NCBI RefSeq assembly: GCF_025699295.1
Contig: NZ_JAILWB010000028.1
Span: 1 to 59,569, forward strand
Length of the DNA: 59,569 nt
Reading direction: 5' to 3'
Source: Hydrogenophaga sp.
Lineage (GTDB): Bacteria; Pseudomonadota; Gammaproteobacteria; Burkholderiales; Burkholderiaceae_C
Notes under the pieces: model-generated
Databases searched by the model: none
Told to the model about the DNA's origin: nothing
What the model saw: only the letters and a program-made list of their open reading frames with translations
Shown here: one piece after another, positions 35,353 to 44,537 of the stretch
Layout of the letters: each line of letters opens with the position of its first letter
Numbering within the stretch: the first letter of the stretch is position 1
Made by a program: the position numbers and the translations under genes

Positions 35353-36546
35353 ATGTCTGCCTGGGTCCTCCCGGATCACATTGCCGATGTCCTGCCCTCC
35401 GAGGCCCGGCACATCGAAGAACTTCGCAGGAGCTTGCTGGACACGGCCCGGGGTTACGGGTACGAACTGGTGATGCCACCGCTGCTGGAGTACCTGGAAT
35501 CCCTGCTCACCGGCACCGGTGAAGCCCTGGACCTGCAGACCTTCAAACTGGTTGACCAGCTCTCCGGCCGCACGCTCGGCTTGCGCGCCGACAGCACGCC
35601 CCAGGTCGCCCGCATCGACGCCCACCTGCTCAACCGCCTGGGCGTGGCGCGTCTGAGCTACTGTGGCCCTGTGGTGCACACGCGCATCGACCGGCCGCTG
35701 GCCAGCCGCGAACCCTTGCAGTTCGGCGCGGAGATCTACGGTCATGCGGGGCAGGAGGCGGACCTCGAAGTGATCGAACTGGCGCAGGCCTGCCTGCGTA
35801 GCGCGGGCGTCAGCGGCATGCAGCTTGACATGGCCGACGTGCGCGTGATCGACGCGGTGCTCGGGCCGGTGTCGCTCGCCCCCGCACAGGAGGCACGCAT
35901 CCATGCCGCACTCAACGCCAAGGACGTGGCCGAACTGGACGTGCTGGCCCGCGATCTTCCGGTGACAGTGCGGCGCGACCTGCTCGCTCTGCCGCGCCTG
36001 TTCGGCGACGTGACGGTGCTCGCCGAGGCACGGCGTGATTTGCAGGCTTCGCCAGCGTTGCACGCCGCGCTCGACAGCCTGCACTGGCTCGCATCGCAGG
36101 TGGAGGGGGTCGACGTGTCGATCGACCTGGCCGACCTGCGCGGCTACGCCTACTACACCGGCATGCGCTTTGCCCTGTTCGCCAACGCACCGCAAGGCCG
36201 CGCCGCCGCGTCGCTCGAACTCGCGCGTGGTGGCCGCTACGACGAGGTCGGCGCGGTGTTCGGCCGCAATCGGCCCGCCGTGGGTTTCAGCCTGGACCTC
36301 AAGGAACTGGTGACTGCCGTGGCCCCCAGGCCTCTGGTGGCTGCGATCCGTGCACCCTGGGGCATGGACACCGGGTTGCGGGATGCCGTGGCCAGCCTGC
36401 GCGCGCAGGGCCACACCGTGGTCTGCGTCCTGCCAGGGCACGAGCACCAGGTCGACGAATTTCACTGCGACCGCGAACTGGTGCCCGATGCGGCCCGCAG
36501 CGGCGCCTGGACTGTACAAAACCTTCAAACGGATATCCGCAAATGA
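35353..36546 (+). CDS. hisZ: ATP phosphoribosyltransferase regulatory subunit HisZ
   Basis: A 397-residue HisRS-like protein that pairs with short-form HisG to catalyse and regulate the first step of histidine biosynthesis. Class II synthetase motifs are recognisable but altered: LRADSTPQVARIDAH, RLSYCGPVVHT and LARGGRYDEVG. The anticodon domain is absent, as expected. TAAAAT (35317-35322) lies 31 bases before the ATG and may be its -10 box. The stop overlaps purA (ATGA), a pairing seen across Burkholderiales. Confidence 0.95.
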   Translation: MSAWVLPDHIADVLPSEARHIEELRRSLLDTARGYGYELVMPPLLEYLESLLTGTGEALDLQTFKLVDQLSGRTLGLRADSTPQVARIDAHLLNRLGVARLSYCGPVVHTRIDRPLASREPLQFGAEIYGHAGQEADLEVIELAQACLRSAGVSGMQLDMADVRVIDAVLGPVSLAPAQEARIHAALNAKDVAELDVLARDLPVTVRRDLLALPRLFGDVTVLAEARRDLQASPALHAALDSLHWLASQVEGVDVSIDLADLRGYAYYTGMRFALFANAPQGRAAASLELARGGRYDEVGAVFGRNRPAVGFSLDLKELVTAVAPRPLVAAIRAPWGMDTGLRDAVASLRAQGHTVVCVLPGHEHQVDEFHCDRELVPDAARSGAWTVQNLQTDIRK

Positions 36547-37931
36547 CGAACAGCAGCAGCGCCGTGACCCCTGGGCGCAACGTGGTGGTGGTCGGCACCC
36601 AGTGGGGTGACGAAGGCAAGGGCAAACTGGTCGACTGGCTGACGGAAACCGCGACCGGCGTGGTGCGTTTCCAGGGTGGCCACAATGCGGGACACACGCT
36701 GGTCATCAATGGCGTGAAGACGGCGCTGCACCTCATTCCCAGCGGCATCATGCGCGCCGGCGTGAAGTGCTACATCGGCAATGGCGTGGTGCTCTCCGTG
36801 GGCAAGCTGTTCGAGGAAATCGCCGGGTTGGAGAAGGCCGGTGTGGAAGTGCGCTCGCGCCTGCGCGTGAGCGAAGGCTGCCCGCTGATCCTGCCGTTCC
36901 ACGCGGCCATCGACATCGCGCGCGAGGCCGCCAAGGTGAAGGCGGGCAGCGAGAAGATCGGCACCACCGGCCGTGGCATCGGTCCGGCCTACGAGGACAA
37001 GATCGCGCGCCGCGCGCTGCGCGTGCAGGACCTGAAGTACCCCGATCGTTTCGCCGCCAAGCTGCGCGAGTTGCTGGCGCTGCACAACCACCTGTTGACC
37101 AGCTGGCTGCATTCGGCCGACATGGTCTGGGACGAAAAGCTCGCCGCGTACATGAAGAACGGTGAAATCCAGTTCGAACCGGTCTACGCGGAAGCCCTGC
37201 AGCAGGCCGAACTGCTCAAGCCCATGATCGCTGACGTCTCGCGCGAGCTCAACGAGGCCCACAAGGCCGGCGCCAATCTGCTGTTCGAAGGCGCCCAGGG
37301 CACGCTGCTCGACATCGACCACGGCACCTACCCGTTCGTCACCTCCAGCAACTGCGTCGCCGGCAACGCCGCGGCCGGTTCTGGCGTGGGTCCGGGCCTG
37401 CTGCACTACGTGCTGGGCATCACCAAGGCTTACTGCACCCGCGTGGGGGGCGGCCCGTTCCCCACCGAGCTGGAGTGGGAGAAGGAGGGCTCGCCAGGCT
37501 GGCACATGGCCACCGTGGGCGCCGAGAAGGGCGTGACCACCGGCCGCAGCCGCCGCTGCGGCTGGTTCGATGCCGCTCTGCTCAAGCGCTCGGCCCAGGT
37601 CAATGGTTTGTCGGGCCTGTGCATCACCAAGCTCGACGTGCTCGACGGCCTCAAGGAACTGCAGCTGTGCACGGGCTACGAGCTCGATGGCGAGGTGATC
37701 GACATCCTGCCCATGGGCGCGGAGGACATCGCGCGCTGCAAGCCGATCTACGAGAGCCTGCCGGGCTGGAGCGACTCCTCGGTGGGCGCAACGCGCTACG
37801 AGGACCTGCCGGTCAATGCCCAGCGCTACCTGAGCCGCATTGCCGAGACCACCGGGGTGCCGATCCACATCGTCTCGACCAGCCCGGACCGTGACCACAC
37901 CATCCTGCTGCACCACCCCTACCATGGGTGA
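36543..37931 (+). CDS. purA: Adenylosuccinate synthetase
   Basis: A 462-residue enzyme that makes adenylosuccinate from IMP, aspartate and GTP, the first committed step to AMP. The signatures VVVGTQWGDEGKGKLVDWL (catalytic Asp and GTP loop), GGHNAGHTLV (catalytic His), TTGRGIGPAYEDK and TTGRSRRCGWFD are intact. It is somewhat longer than E. coli PurA (432) because of C-terminal extensions. It is coupled to hisZ by ATGA. Confidence 0.97.
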   Translation: MTNSSSAVTPGRNVVVVGTQWGDEGKGKLVDWLTETATGVVRFQGGHNAGHTLVINGVKTALHLIPSGIMRAGVKCYIGNGVVLSVGKLFEEIAGLEKAGVEVRSRLRVSEGCPLILPFHAAIDIAREAAKVKAGSEKIGTTGRGIGPAYEDKIARRALRVQDLKYPDRFAAKLRELLALHNHLLTSWLHSADMVWDEKLAAYMKNGEIQFEPVYAEALQQAELLKPMIADVSRELNEAHKAGANLLFEGAQGTLLDIDHGTYPFVTSSNCVAGNAAAGSGVGPGLLHYVLGITKAYCTRVGGGPFPTELEWEKEGSPGWHMATVGAEKGVTTGRSRRCGWFDAALLKRSAQVNGLSGLCITKLDVLDGLKELQLCTGYELDGEVIDILPMGAEDIARCKPIYESLPGWSDSSVGATRYEDLPVNAQRYLSRIAETTGVPIHIVSTSPDRDHTILLHHPYHG

Positions 37932-37997
37932 AACCCCCGGGGGCGGTGTGCTGCCCCTGGTGCAAAATTCTTTCCGACATCCCCACCCGGAGCCCGC

Positions 37998-38522
37998 ATG
38001 CTCACCGAAGACGGCAAACACCTCTACGTCTCCTACGACGAGTACCACAACCTGATCGAGAAGCTTGCGCTCAAGGTCTACCAGTCGGGCTGGGAATTCG
38101 ACACCATCCTGTGCCTCGCTCGCGGGGGCATGCGCCCGGGGGACATCCTCTCGCGCATTTTCGACAAGCCGCTGGCCATCATGTCCACCAGTTCCTACCG
38201 CGCCAACGCGGGCACCGAGCAGGGCATCCTGGACATCGCGCGCTACATCACCACGCCCAAGGGCGAGATCGCCGGCAAGGTGCTGCTGGTGGACGACCTG
38301 GCCGATTCCGGTCACACGCTCAAGGCCGTGATCGATCTGCTCCGCAACAGCTACAAACCCATCAGCGAGATGCGCAGCGCGGTGATCTGGACCAAGCAGC
38401 TGTCGGCATTCACGCCCGACTACTCGGTGGAGTTCCTGCCGACCAACCCCTGGATTCACCAGCCCTTCGAGGGCTACGACAGCATGCGCCCGGCTCAGCT
38501 TCTCGAAAAGTGGAAACTCTGA
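37998..38522 (+). CDS. Phosphoribosyltransferase (PRT type I)
   Basis: A 174-residue PRT. The PRPP-binding motif VLLVDDLADSGHTLK is clear, and LARGGMRPGDILSR supplies the PPi loop. It most resembles xanthine/guanine or hypoxanthine phosphoribosyltransferase-like proteins that follow purA in Comamonadaceae, suggesting purine salvage. The base specificity cannot be read. A C-rich/G-rich palindrome lies in the 66-base gap after purA. The next gene starts 5 bases after the stop. Confidence 0.88.
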   Translation: MLTEDGKHLYVSYDEYHNLIEKLALKVYQSGWEFDTILCLARGGMRPGDILSRIFDKPLAIMSTSSYRANAGTEQGILDIARYITTPKGEIAGKVLLVDDLADSGHTLKAVIDLLRNSYKPISEMRSAVIWTKQLSAFTPDYSVEFLPTNPWIHQPFEGYDSMRPAQLLEKWKL

Positions 38523-38527
38523 ACTGA

Positions 38528-39730
38528 ATGAACAAGCACGACGACGACCTGTCCACCCGGCTGATTCACCATCCCTACAAGCCCCCCGGGGGCTTCGAGG
38601 CCGTGGCGCCGGGGGTGCACAAGGCGTCGACCGTGCTGTTTCCCGACGTCGAGGCGCTGCGCACCTACGACTGGAAGGACAAGAGCGGCTACACCTACGG
38701 CCTGCACGGCACGCCGACCACCTTCACGCTCGAAGAGCGCATCGCGACCCTCGAAGGCGGTGAGCACTGCATGCTCGCGCCCAGCGGCCTGGCGGTGATC
38801 TCGCTGGTGGACATGGCGCTGCTGCGCCAGGGTGACGAAGTGCTGCTGCCCGACAACGCCTACGGGCCGGGCAAGGTGTTTGCCCAGGTCGAGCTGGCCG
38901 CCTGGGGCATCACGCACCGTTTCTACGACGCCATGGACCCGGACGACCTGGCGCGCCAGATCGGTCCGGCCACGCGCCTGGTGTGGCTGGAGGCAGCAGG
39001 CTCGATCACGCTGGAGTACCCAGACATCCCGGCGTTGATCGAACGCGTGCGCCAGGCCAATGCACAGCGCGGCGCCGACCAGACCATCGTCACCGCCCTC
39101 GACAACACCTGGGGCGCAGGCCTTGCGTTCAATGCCTTCGAGCAGGGCGTGGACGTGTCGGTGCAGGCGCTCACCAAGTACCCCAGTGGCGGCGCCGACG
39201 TGCTCATGGGCTCCGTCGTCACGCGCGACCTCGCGCTGCACCGCAAGATCCTACTGACCCGCATGCGCCTGGGCCTGGGCGTGGGTGCGAACGATGCCGA
39301 ACTCGTGCTGCGCGGCCTGCCCAGCATGGCGCTGCGCTACCACGCGCAGGACGCCAGCACGCGCGCGCTGGCCGTCTGGATGCAGCAGCAGCCTGGCGTG
39401 GCGCGGGTGTTGCATCCCGCGCTGCCGGGCTCGCCGGGCCATGACAACTGGAAGCGTGATGCCTCCGCGGCCGCCTGCCTGTTCAGCGCGGTGTTCGACC
39501 CGGCCATTGCGCAGGCCCGCATCGACGCCTTCTGCAACCGCCTGCGGCTGTTCCGCCTGGGCTGGAGCTGGGCTGGGCCGACCAGCCTGTGTGCGCCGTA
39601 CCACCTCGACTCGATTCGCACCCACGGCTGGCAAGACGCCGGGGGTCTGGTACGCTTTGCCGTGGGTCTGGAATCGGTCGACGACCTGCGCGCCGACCTT
39701 GCGCAGGCCTGGACTGCGCTGCAAGCCTGA
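38528..39730 (+). CDS. metC: Cystathionine beta-lyase (PLP)
   Basis: A 400-residue gamma-family PLP enzyme that splits cystathionine to homocysteine, pyruvate and ammonia. STRLIHHPYKPP, the YGLHGTPTTFTLEERIATLEGGE segment, the phosphate-binding APSGLAVI, the Asp in ALDNTWGAG, and the Schiff-base Lys in QALTKYPSGGADVLMG are visible. The LHGTPT and TWGAG variants fit the MetC branch rather than MetB. It follows the PRT by 5 bases, so cotranscription is likely. Confidence 0.92.
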   Translation: MNKHDDDLSTRLIHHPYKPPGGFEAVAPGVHKASTVLFPDVEALRTYDWKDKSGYTYGLHGTPTTFTLEERIATLEGGEHCMLAPSGLAVISLVDMALLRQGDEVLLPDNAYGPGKVFAQVELAAWGITHRFYDAMDPDDLARQIGPATRLVWLEAAGSITLEYPDIPALIERVRQANAQRGADQTIVTALDNTWGAGLAFNAFEQGVDVSVQALTKYPSGGADVLMGSVVTRDLALHRKILLTRMRLGLGVGANDAELVLRGLPSMALRYHAQDASTRALAVWMQQQPGVARVLHPALPGSPGHDNWKRDASAAACLFSAVFDPAIAQARIDAFCNRLRLFRLGWSWAGPTSLCAPYHLDSIRTHGWQDAGGLVRFAVGLESVDDLRADLAQAWTALQA

Positions 39731-39764
39731 CCCTTTTCCTTCACCACAGACCTGAAAGACTGTT

Positions 39765-39953
39765 TTGGCCACTCCCAATTACGGATACGAAAAACGCCAG
39801 CGCGAGCTCGCCAAAAAGAAGAAGAAAGAGGAAAAGCTCAGGGCCAAGGCCGCCGGTCGTCAGCACCCCGAGGGCGATGCGCCAGAGGGTCAGGACGACG
39901 GGAAGCCCGAAGCACCAGGCGACGCGCCCGGCAGCGACAGCGCGGCGGACTGA
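39765..39953 (+). CDS. Small Lys-rich conserved protein of unknown function
   Basis: A 62-residue protein with two halves: a basic helix (ATPNYGYEKRQRELAKKKKK) and an acidic Asp/Glu/Pro/Gly tail ending in DSAAD. The MATPNYGYEKRQRELAKKKK start recurs in small betaproteobacterial proteins I recall, which supports a real gene. The start is TTG at 39765, with GAAAG upstream. The charge distribution suggests a nucleic-acid or ribosome contact, but no function is known. A GC-rich hairpin (GCCGCC-GGCCAC-GGCGGC, 39955-39972) follows the stop without a T tract. Confidence 0.7.
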   Translation: MATPNYGYEKRQRELAKKKKKEEKLRAKAAGRQHPEGDAPEGQDDGKPEAPGDAPGSDSAAD

Positions 39954-39990
39954 CGCCGCCGGCCACGGCGGCTGCATGCTGGCCTGCTGC

Positions 39991-41070
39991 TCAGGCTGGG
40001 TGCAGCGATGCCCCTTCGCTGGCCATCAAGGCCTGCGCGGCAGCGGCCAGGGCCTGTGGCGACCGGTTCGGCAGCGCAAGAGGCAGCGCCTGCGGAAACT
40101 GGCTGAAATTGCGCGCAATCGACTGCGCGTACATTGGGTCGTAATGCCGGGTCAGCAACTCAAGAACCACCTCCGGCGTGCGCCCCTGGCGCACCTTGTC
40201 GATCCAGCCGGAGACCACTTCCTTGCCTCGCAGTTCTGTCAACGCCTCCAGGCGCACGCAGAAGGAAGCCGGGTCCTTGACGAAGAAGTCATAGTCTTCC
40301 AGCAGCAGCGCCACGCGCTCCTCATCATCGAGTCGCAGATCGATGCAGGGGCTGGCTCGCATGGCGTCGATGAGCGCGTCGGGCACGCGCACATTGCCCA
40401 CCTTCTTGCTCTCACTCTCCACGTAGACCACGCGTGCGGGGTCGAGACCACGCAGGGCGTCCCACACCAGCGAATCGAAGCGCTTCTGGCTCGGCTGCGG
40501 CTGCCCCGGAATGTGCCCCAGCACCGAACTGCGGTGGCTTGCGAGGGCCTCCAGGTCGAGCACCTGCGCGCCCTGGGCCGCCAGGGCCTGCAGCAGCCGT
40601 GTCTTGCCGCTGCCCGTGGGGCCACAGACCACGCGGCAGGATAGGGCACCGGCCAGGGCAGGGAGGGCGTCCACCAGCGCGGCGCGCCAGGCCTTGTAAC
40701 CGCCCTCGATCAGCGTCACATGAAAGCCGATGGCGCCCAGGATGGTGGCGAGCGCTCCACTGCGGTTGCCACCGCGCCAGCAATACACAAGAGGCTTCCA
40801 GTCGCGGGGCTTGTCGATCACGTGGCGTTCGATGTGGGCCGCGATGTTGCGCGCCGAGATCGCCGCGCCGCGCTTCTTGGCCTCGAACGGATTGACCTGC
40901 TTGTACATCGTGCCGATCTCGATGCGCTGCTGGTTGTCCAGCGTCGGCCAGTTGATGGCACCGGGTACGTGATCGAGCGCGTACTCGTCCTCGGTGCGGG
41001 CGTCGATGACGGTGTCGAATTCCGCGAGGCGGGCCAGCGCGTGCGTGGCGCTCAGTGTGTGTACGGGCAT
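39991..41070 (-). CDS. mnmH: tRNA 2-selenouridine synthase
   Basis: A 359-residue enzyme (SelU/YbbB) that replaces sulfur by selenium in the wobble 2-thiouridine of Lys, Glu and Gln tRNAs, through a geranylated intermediate. The N-terminal rhodanese domain carries catalytic Cys97 in VYCWRGGNRSG, the same position as in E. coli YbbB. A P-loop GPTGSGKT (residues 150-157) starts the second domain. Its presence implies a selenophosphate synthetase (SelD) elsewhere in the genome. It is followed upstream by tesA, 6 bases away, in the same direction. Confidence 0.95.
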   Translation of the reverse strand: MPVHTLSATHALARLAEFDTVIDARTEDEYALDHVPGAINWPTLDNQQRIEIGTMYKQVNPFEAKKRGAAISARNIAAHIERHVIDKPRDWKPLVYCWRGGNRSGALATILGAIGFHVTLIEGGYKAWRAALVDALPALAGALSCRVVCGPTGSGKTRLLQALAAQGAQVLDLEALASHRSSVLGHIPGQPQPSQKRFDSLVWDALRGLDPARVVYVESESKKVGNVRVPDALIDAMRASPCIDLRLDDEERVALLLEDYDFFVKDPASFCVRLEALTELRGKEVVSGWIDKVRQGRTPEVVLELLTRHYDPMYAQSIARNFSQFPQALPLALPNRSPQALAAAAQALMASEGASLHPA

Positions 41071-41076
41071 GCCCGA

Positions 41077-41742
41077 TTATCGAGCCGCCAGCAGCTCGCG
41101 CAGTGCGGGCCAGACGTTGTCGCGCATGGTGGGCTGGGCCGCTTCGTTGGGGTGAATACGGTCGGCCTGGAACAGGGCCGTGGGGTTCGGCGTGTCGGCC
41201 ACGCCCTTGAGAAAGAAAGGTATCAGCGCGGTCTTCTCGGCTTTGGCCACGGTGGTGAACACGTCACGGAACTCCTGGCCGTATCTGGCACCGTAGTTGG
41301 GCGGCATCTCCATGCCCAGCAGCAGCACCTTCGCGCCGGCTTCGCGAGCGAGGCGGGCCATGGTGGCGAGGTTCTCGCGCGTCATCTTCAGCGGCAGGCC
41401 GCGCAGCGCGTCGTTGCCACCGAGCTCGATCACCACCAGTGCCGGGCGGTGCTGGCGCAGCAAGGCCGGCAGGCGCGAGCGGCCCCCCGAGGTGGTGTCG
41501 CCACTGATGCTGGCATTGACCACACGGGCCTGAACTTTCTCCCGGTCCAGACGCTCTTCCAGCAGGGCGACCCAGCCGCTGCCCCGTTTGAGGCCGTATT
41601 CGGCGCTCAGCGAATCGCCCACCACGAGAACCACGGGTTCCGCGGCATCCTGCGCCCACGCCGCGCTCCACGAGGCGAATGTGCAGGACGAAAGCGCCAG
41701 GGCGTTAAAGTGACGTCGTTTCAACTTGAGAAATCCTTCCAT
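41077..41742 (-). CDS. tesA: GDSL-type arylesterase / acyl-CoA thioesterase I
   Basis: A ~221-residue periplasmic SGNH hydrolase: Ser44 in VVGDSLSAEYG, Gly in ISGDTTSGG, Asn in ELGGNDALRG, and the Asp-His pair in DRIHPNEAAQ. The signal sequence is KRRHFNALALSSCTFASWSAAWAQ, with a Tat-like KRR. Two starts are possible: ATG 41742, overlapping the divergent ybbA start, and TTG 41724, which has AAGGA at a good distance and gives a shorter n-region. The tesA/ybbA divergent pair matches E. coli. Confidence 0.92.
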   Translation of the reverse strand: MEGFLKLKRRHFNALALSSCTFASWSAAWAQDAAEPVVLVVGDSLSAEYGLKRGSGWVALLEERLDREKVQARVVNASISGDTTSGGRSRLPALLRQHRPALVVIELGGNDALRGLPLKMTRENLATMARLAREAGAKVLLLGMEMPPNYGARYGQEFRDVFTTVAKAEKTALIPFFLKGVADTPNPTALFQADRIHPNEAAQPTMRDNVWPALRELLAAR

Positions 41743-42427
41743 GTCCGATGTGATGATTGCGGTCCAGCATGTGTTCAAGACGGTGACCGACTCCACCGGA
41801 TCGCTGACCATTCTGCGCGATATCGATTTCACCCTGCGCAAGGGCGAAACCGCCGCGATCGTGGGCGCATCCGGCTCGGGCAAGAGCACGCTGTTGTCGA
41901 TCGTCGCCGGGTTGGACACGCCCACCAGTGGCACAGTTCACATCGATGGTGTCGATCTGTTCGCGATGGACGAGGACCAGCGGGCCGCGCTGCGCGCGCA
42001 GAAGGTGGGTTTCGTGTTCCAGAGCTTCCAGTTGCTGGGCAATCTGACCGCGCTGGAGAACGTGATGCTGCCCCTGGAACTGGCCGGGCGGCGCGATGCG
42101 CGCGCCACCGCCACCCAGATGCTGCAGCGCGTGGGTCTGGGCGAGCGGCTTTCGAGCTACCCCAAGGTGCTCTCCGGTGGTGAGCAGCAGCGCGTGGCGC
42201 TGGCGCGTGCCTTCGTGGTTCAGCCCTCGGTGCTGCTGGCTGACGAACCCACAGGCAGCCTGGATTTCGCCACCGGCGCCAGGATCATGGAACTGATGTT
42301 CGAGCTCAATCGCGAACAGGGCACCACGCTGGTCCTGGTCACGCACGACCGGGCCATCGCCGAGCGCTGCGAGCGCCGTATCACGATCGAGGCGGGCCAG
42401 GTCGCGGTGCCGGCCGAAGCCGCCTGA
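41741..42427 (+). CDS. ybbA: YbbA/LolD-type ABC transporter ATP-binding protein
   Basis: A 228-residue ABC ATPase. Walker A GASGSGKSTLL, Q-loop VFQSFQLLGNLTALENVMLPLEL (a MacB/LolD-type signature), LSGGEQQRVALARAF, Walker B VLLADEPTGSLDF and the H-loop VTHD are all intact. This group works with MacB/LolC-like permeases; the E. coli partner YbbP is missing here, because the next gene is a convergent cytochrome. The ATG at 41741 overlaps the possible tesA start on the other strand. Confidence 0.93.
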   Translation: MSDVMIAVQHVFKTVTDSTGSLTILRDIDFTLRKGETAAIVGASGSGKSTLLSIVAGLDTPTSGTVHIDGVDLFAMDEDQRAALRAQKVGFVFQSFQLLGNLTALENVMLPLELAGRRDARATATQMLQRVGLGERLSSYPKVLSGGEQQRVALARAFVVQPSVLLADEPTGSLDFATGARIMELMFELNREQGTTLVLVTHDRAIAERCERRITIEAGQVAVPAEAA

Positions 42428-42461
42428 ACGCACGCATCGGCTGTGCGGGCGGTTTCGTCGT

Positions 42462-43787
42462 TCAGCGACCCAGCGGCCCCCTCAGTTGCTGCACATCCAG
42501 CGCAGTGACCGCGCCTGCCTCATTGCCCCATTGCGTGCGCACGTGGCTGAGCACGCTGGCCAGGTCGCTGTCGCTGAGCTCCAGCACGAACGGCGGCATG
42601 CCGAAGGGGCGCGGATGGCCTGCCGTGGTTGGGCCGAAGCCGCCGTTGAGCACGATCTGAACCAGATTCGCGGGCGATGCCATGGTCACCGTGCGGTTGC
42701 CCGCCAGCGGCGGGTAGGCGATCGCGCCGCCATGGCGCACGCCTTCGCCCTCTGTGCCATGGCACTGGGCGCAGTGCTGTTCATACAGCCGCGCGCCGGT
42801 CGACAGGGCGCGCGAGTCCGGGTCGGCACGTTTCCTGGGTTGGGCTTCGCTCTGCGACGGCAACTGCCGCAGGTAGGTGGCCATGGCGCGCAGGTCTTCC
42901 GGTGTCCAGTGTCGGGTGCTGTGCTGGACCACCTCGGCCATCGGGCCGCTTGCCAGCGCGTCGCGCGCGCGGCCGTCGCGGAACAGCGCCACGATCTCTG
43001 CGATCGACCAGTGCTGCACACCTGCCTCGGTCGGGTCCAGCAGCGAGGGCGCGTACCAGCGCTGCATGGGAATGAGGCCACCTGAGAGGCCGAGCAGGTC
43101 ACCCTGGCCCCCCAGCGCGTCGCGCGGCACGTGGCAGGCGCTGCAGTGGCCCAGGCCGTTGACGAGGTAGGCGCCGCGCAGCAGTTCCTGCGAAGGGGAT
43201 GCGCCCTGTGGTGGTGAGATGTGGGCGTCGGCCTTGAAGTACAGCGTGCGCCATGCCTTCAGTGCGAACTGGGTGTTGTACGGCCAGCGCATGTCGTGCG
43301 GCGGCACCGGTGCGTCCTCCGGTTTCAGGCTGCGGAAGTAGGCGAAGAGCGCGTCGCTGTCTTCGCGCGTGATCTGCGTCGTGTTGTTGTAGGGGAAGGC
43401 GGGGTTGAGCCAGCGGCCGTCGCGCGACTGGCCATGGTGCAGCGCGCGCCAGAAGTCGTCGGCGCTCCAGCCACCCAGCCCGCTGTCGCTGGGAGTGAGG
43501 TTGCTGCCGTACACCGTGCCGAATGGCGTGACGACACCCCGCCCACCCGCGAACGGCGTGCCGCCCCGGGTGGTGTGGCAGGCCTGGCAGTTGCCCACCA
43601 CGGCGAGGTAGCGACCGCGCTCGATGGTGTGCGGGTCGCGAAGGTTGGAGGCGCTGGCGGCGGGTGGCACCTCGATGGGGCTGGCCGGCCAGCCGAGCCA
43701 GACCATGGCAGCAATGGCACAGACCAGCAGGAGCAGGACCGTCTGCCAGACGGTGCGGCGCAACCGGGTGATGGCGCGGGGGCTCAT
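42462..43787 (-). CDS. Trihaem cytochrome c, membrane-anchored (alcohol/sorbitol dehydrogenase subunit type)
   Basis: A 441-residue protein with an N-terminal hydrophobic anchor (residues ~13-33) and three CXXCH haem motifs: CQACH, CSACH and CAQCH. The spacing and flanking segments (TPFGTVYGSNLTPS, WSADDFWRALHHGQSRDGRWLNPAFPY) match the cytochrome subunit of membrane dehydrogenases such as gluconate or alcohol dehydrogenase. No catalytic subunit lies in the window, so the electron donor is unknown. It overlaps the upstream dihaem gene by ATGA, forming a two-gene operon. Confidence 0.9.
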   Translation of the reverse strand: MSPRAITRLRRTVWQTVLLLLVCAIAAMVWLGWPASPIEVPPAASASNLRDPHTIERGRYLAVVGNCQACHTTRGGTPFAGGRGVVTPFGTVYGSNLTPSDSGLGGWSADDFWRALHHGQSRDGRWLNPAFPYNNTTQITREDSDALFAYFRSLKPEDAPVPPHDMRWPYNTQFALKAWRTLYFKADAHISPPQGASPSQELLRGAYLVNGLGHCSACHVPRDALGGQGDLLGLSGGLIPMQRWYAPSLLDPTEAGVQHWSIAEIVALFRDGRARDALASGPMAEVVQHSTRHWTPEDLRAMATYLRQLPSQSEAQPRKRADPDSRALSTGARLYEQHCAQCHGTEGEGVRHGGAIAYPPLAGNRTVTMASPANLVQIVLNGGFGPTTAGHPRPFGMPPFVLELSDSDLASVLSHVRTQWGNEAGAVTALDVQQLRGPLGR

Positions 43788-44512
43788 CGGCGATTCCCCG
43801 TGGGCGGTGGCGCACTGCCACAGCGTTGCGGCAACGGCATGCCCGATGGCGCCACCGCGTGCGTGTTCGTGGGGATCCGCTGGGTGGCGAGCCAGGCGCT
43901 GACGGCGGCAATGTCTTCCGGGGCGAGGCGCCGGGCGATGTCGGCCATGCAGTCCGGCATGTGGGCTTTGCGCAGGCCGGTGCGCCAGGCGCCCAGCTGG
44001 GCGTTGAGGTAGTCGCGCGGCAGGCCCAGCAGGCCCGGTGTGGCCGGCAGCACGCCGGTGAGTGCACTGCCGTGACAGGCGGCACAGGCCGGCAGACCGC
44101 GCGCGGCATCGCCACGCAGCACGAGCTGCTCGCCGCGCTGCATTTCCTGGCGTGTGGCGTTCACCGGTGCCGGGGCGGGGTAGGGCACTTCCAGGCCGGC
44201 AAAGTGCTCTGCGATCTCCAGCAGATACGCGTCGCTCAACGGGTCGACCATCTGCGCCATCAGTGGATAGACGCGCCGGCCTTCGCGGAAATTCAGCAAC
44301 TGGTGGTAGAGATAGTCGGCCGGCTTGCCGGCCAGACGTGGGTAGTAGCCATCGGCGGCGGCTCGGCCCTGCGGGCCATGGCAGGCCGTGCAGGCCAGCA
44401 TGCGCTGGGCCATGGTGTCTTCAAACGGGGCCGCTGCGGCAACCTGCAGAAAAGCGCAGCCAGCGGCGATCAGAAAAGTTTGCCAGCGGCGGAGTCGGGG
44501 AATCGGTTTCAT
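43784..44512 (-). CDS. Dihaem cytochrome c4-like protein
   Basis: A 242-residue exported protein: signal peptide at residues ~1-27 (FLIAAGCAFLQVAAAA) and two CXXCH motifs, CTACH and CAACH, in two cytochrome c domains with the RLAGKPADYLYHQLLNFREGRR segment of the c4/c553 family. It probably passes electrons to or from the trihaem protein downstream. The ATG at 44512 gives the complete signal peptide. Its promoter is shared with the divergent MocR-type regulator. Confidence 0.88.
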   Translation of the reverse strand: MKPIPRLRRWQTFLIAAGCAFLQVAAAAPFEDTMAQRMLACTACHGPQGRAAADGYYPRLAGKPADYLYHQLLNFREGRRVYPLMAQMVDPLSDAYLLEIAEHFAGLEVPYPAPAPVNATRQEMQRGEQLVLRGDAARGLPACAACHGSALTGVLPATPGLLGLPRDYLNAQLGAWRTGLRKAHMPDCMADIARRLAPEDIAAVSAWLATQRIPTNTHAVAPSGMPLPQRCGSAPPPTGNRR

Positions 44513-44537
44513 GCTGCCCAGATCATCGCAAAGCCCC

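Noticed and set aside
39955..39972. GC-rich hairpin after the small Lys-rich gene as a terminator
   Set aside because: Perfect stem but no T tract; GC-rich palindromes are frequent in this genome.
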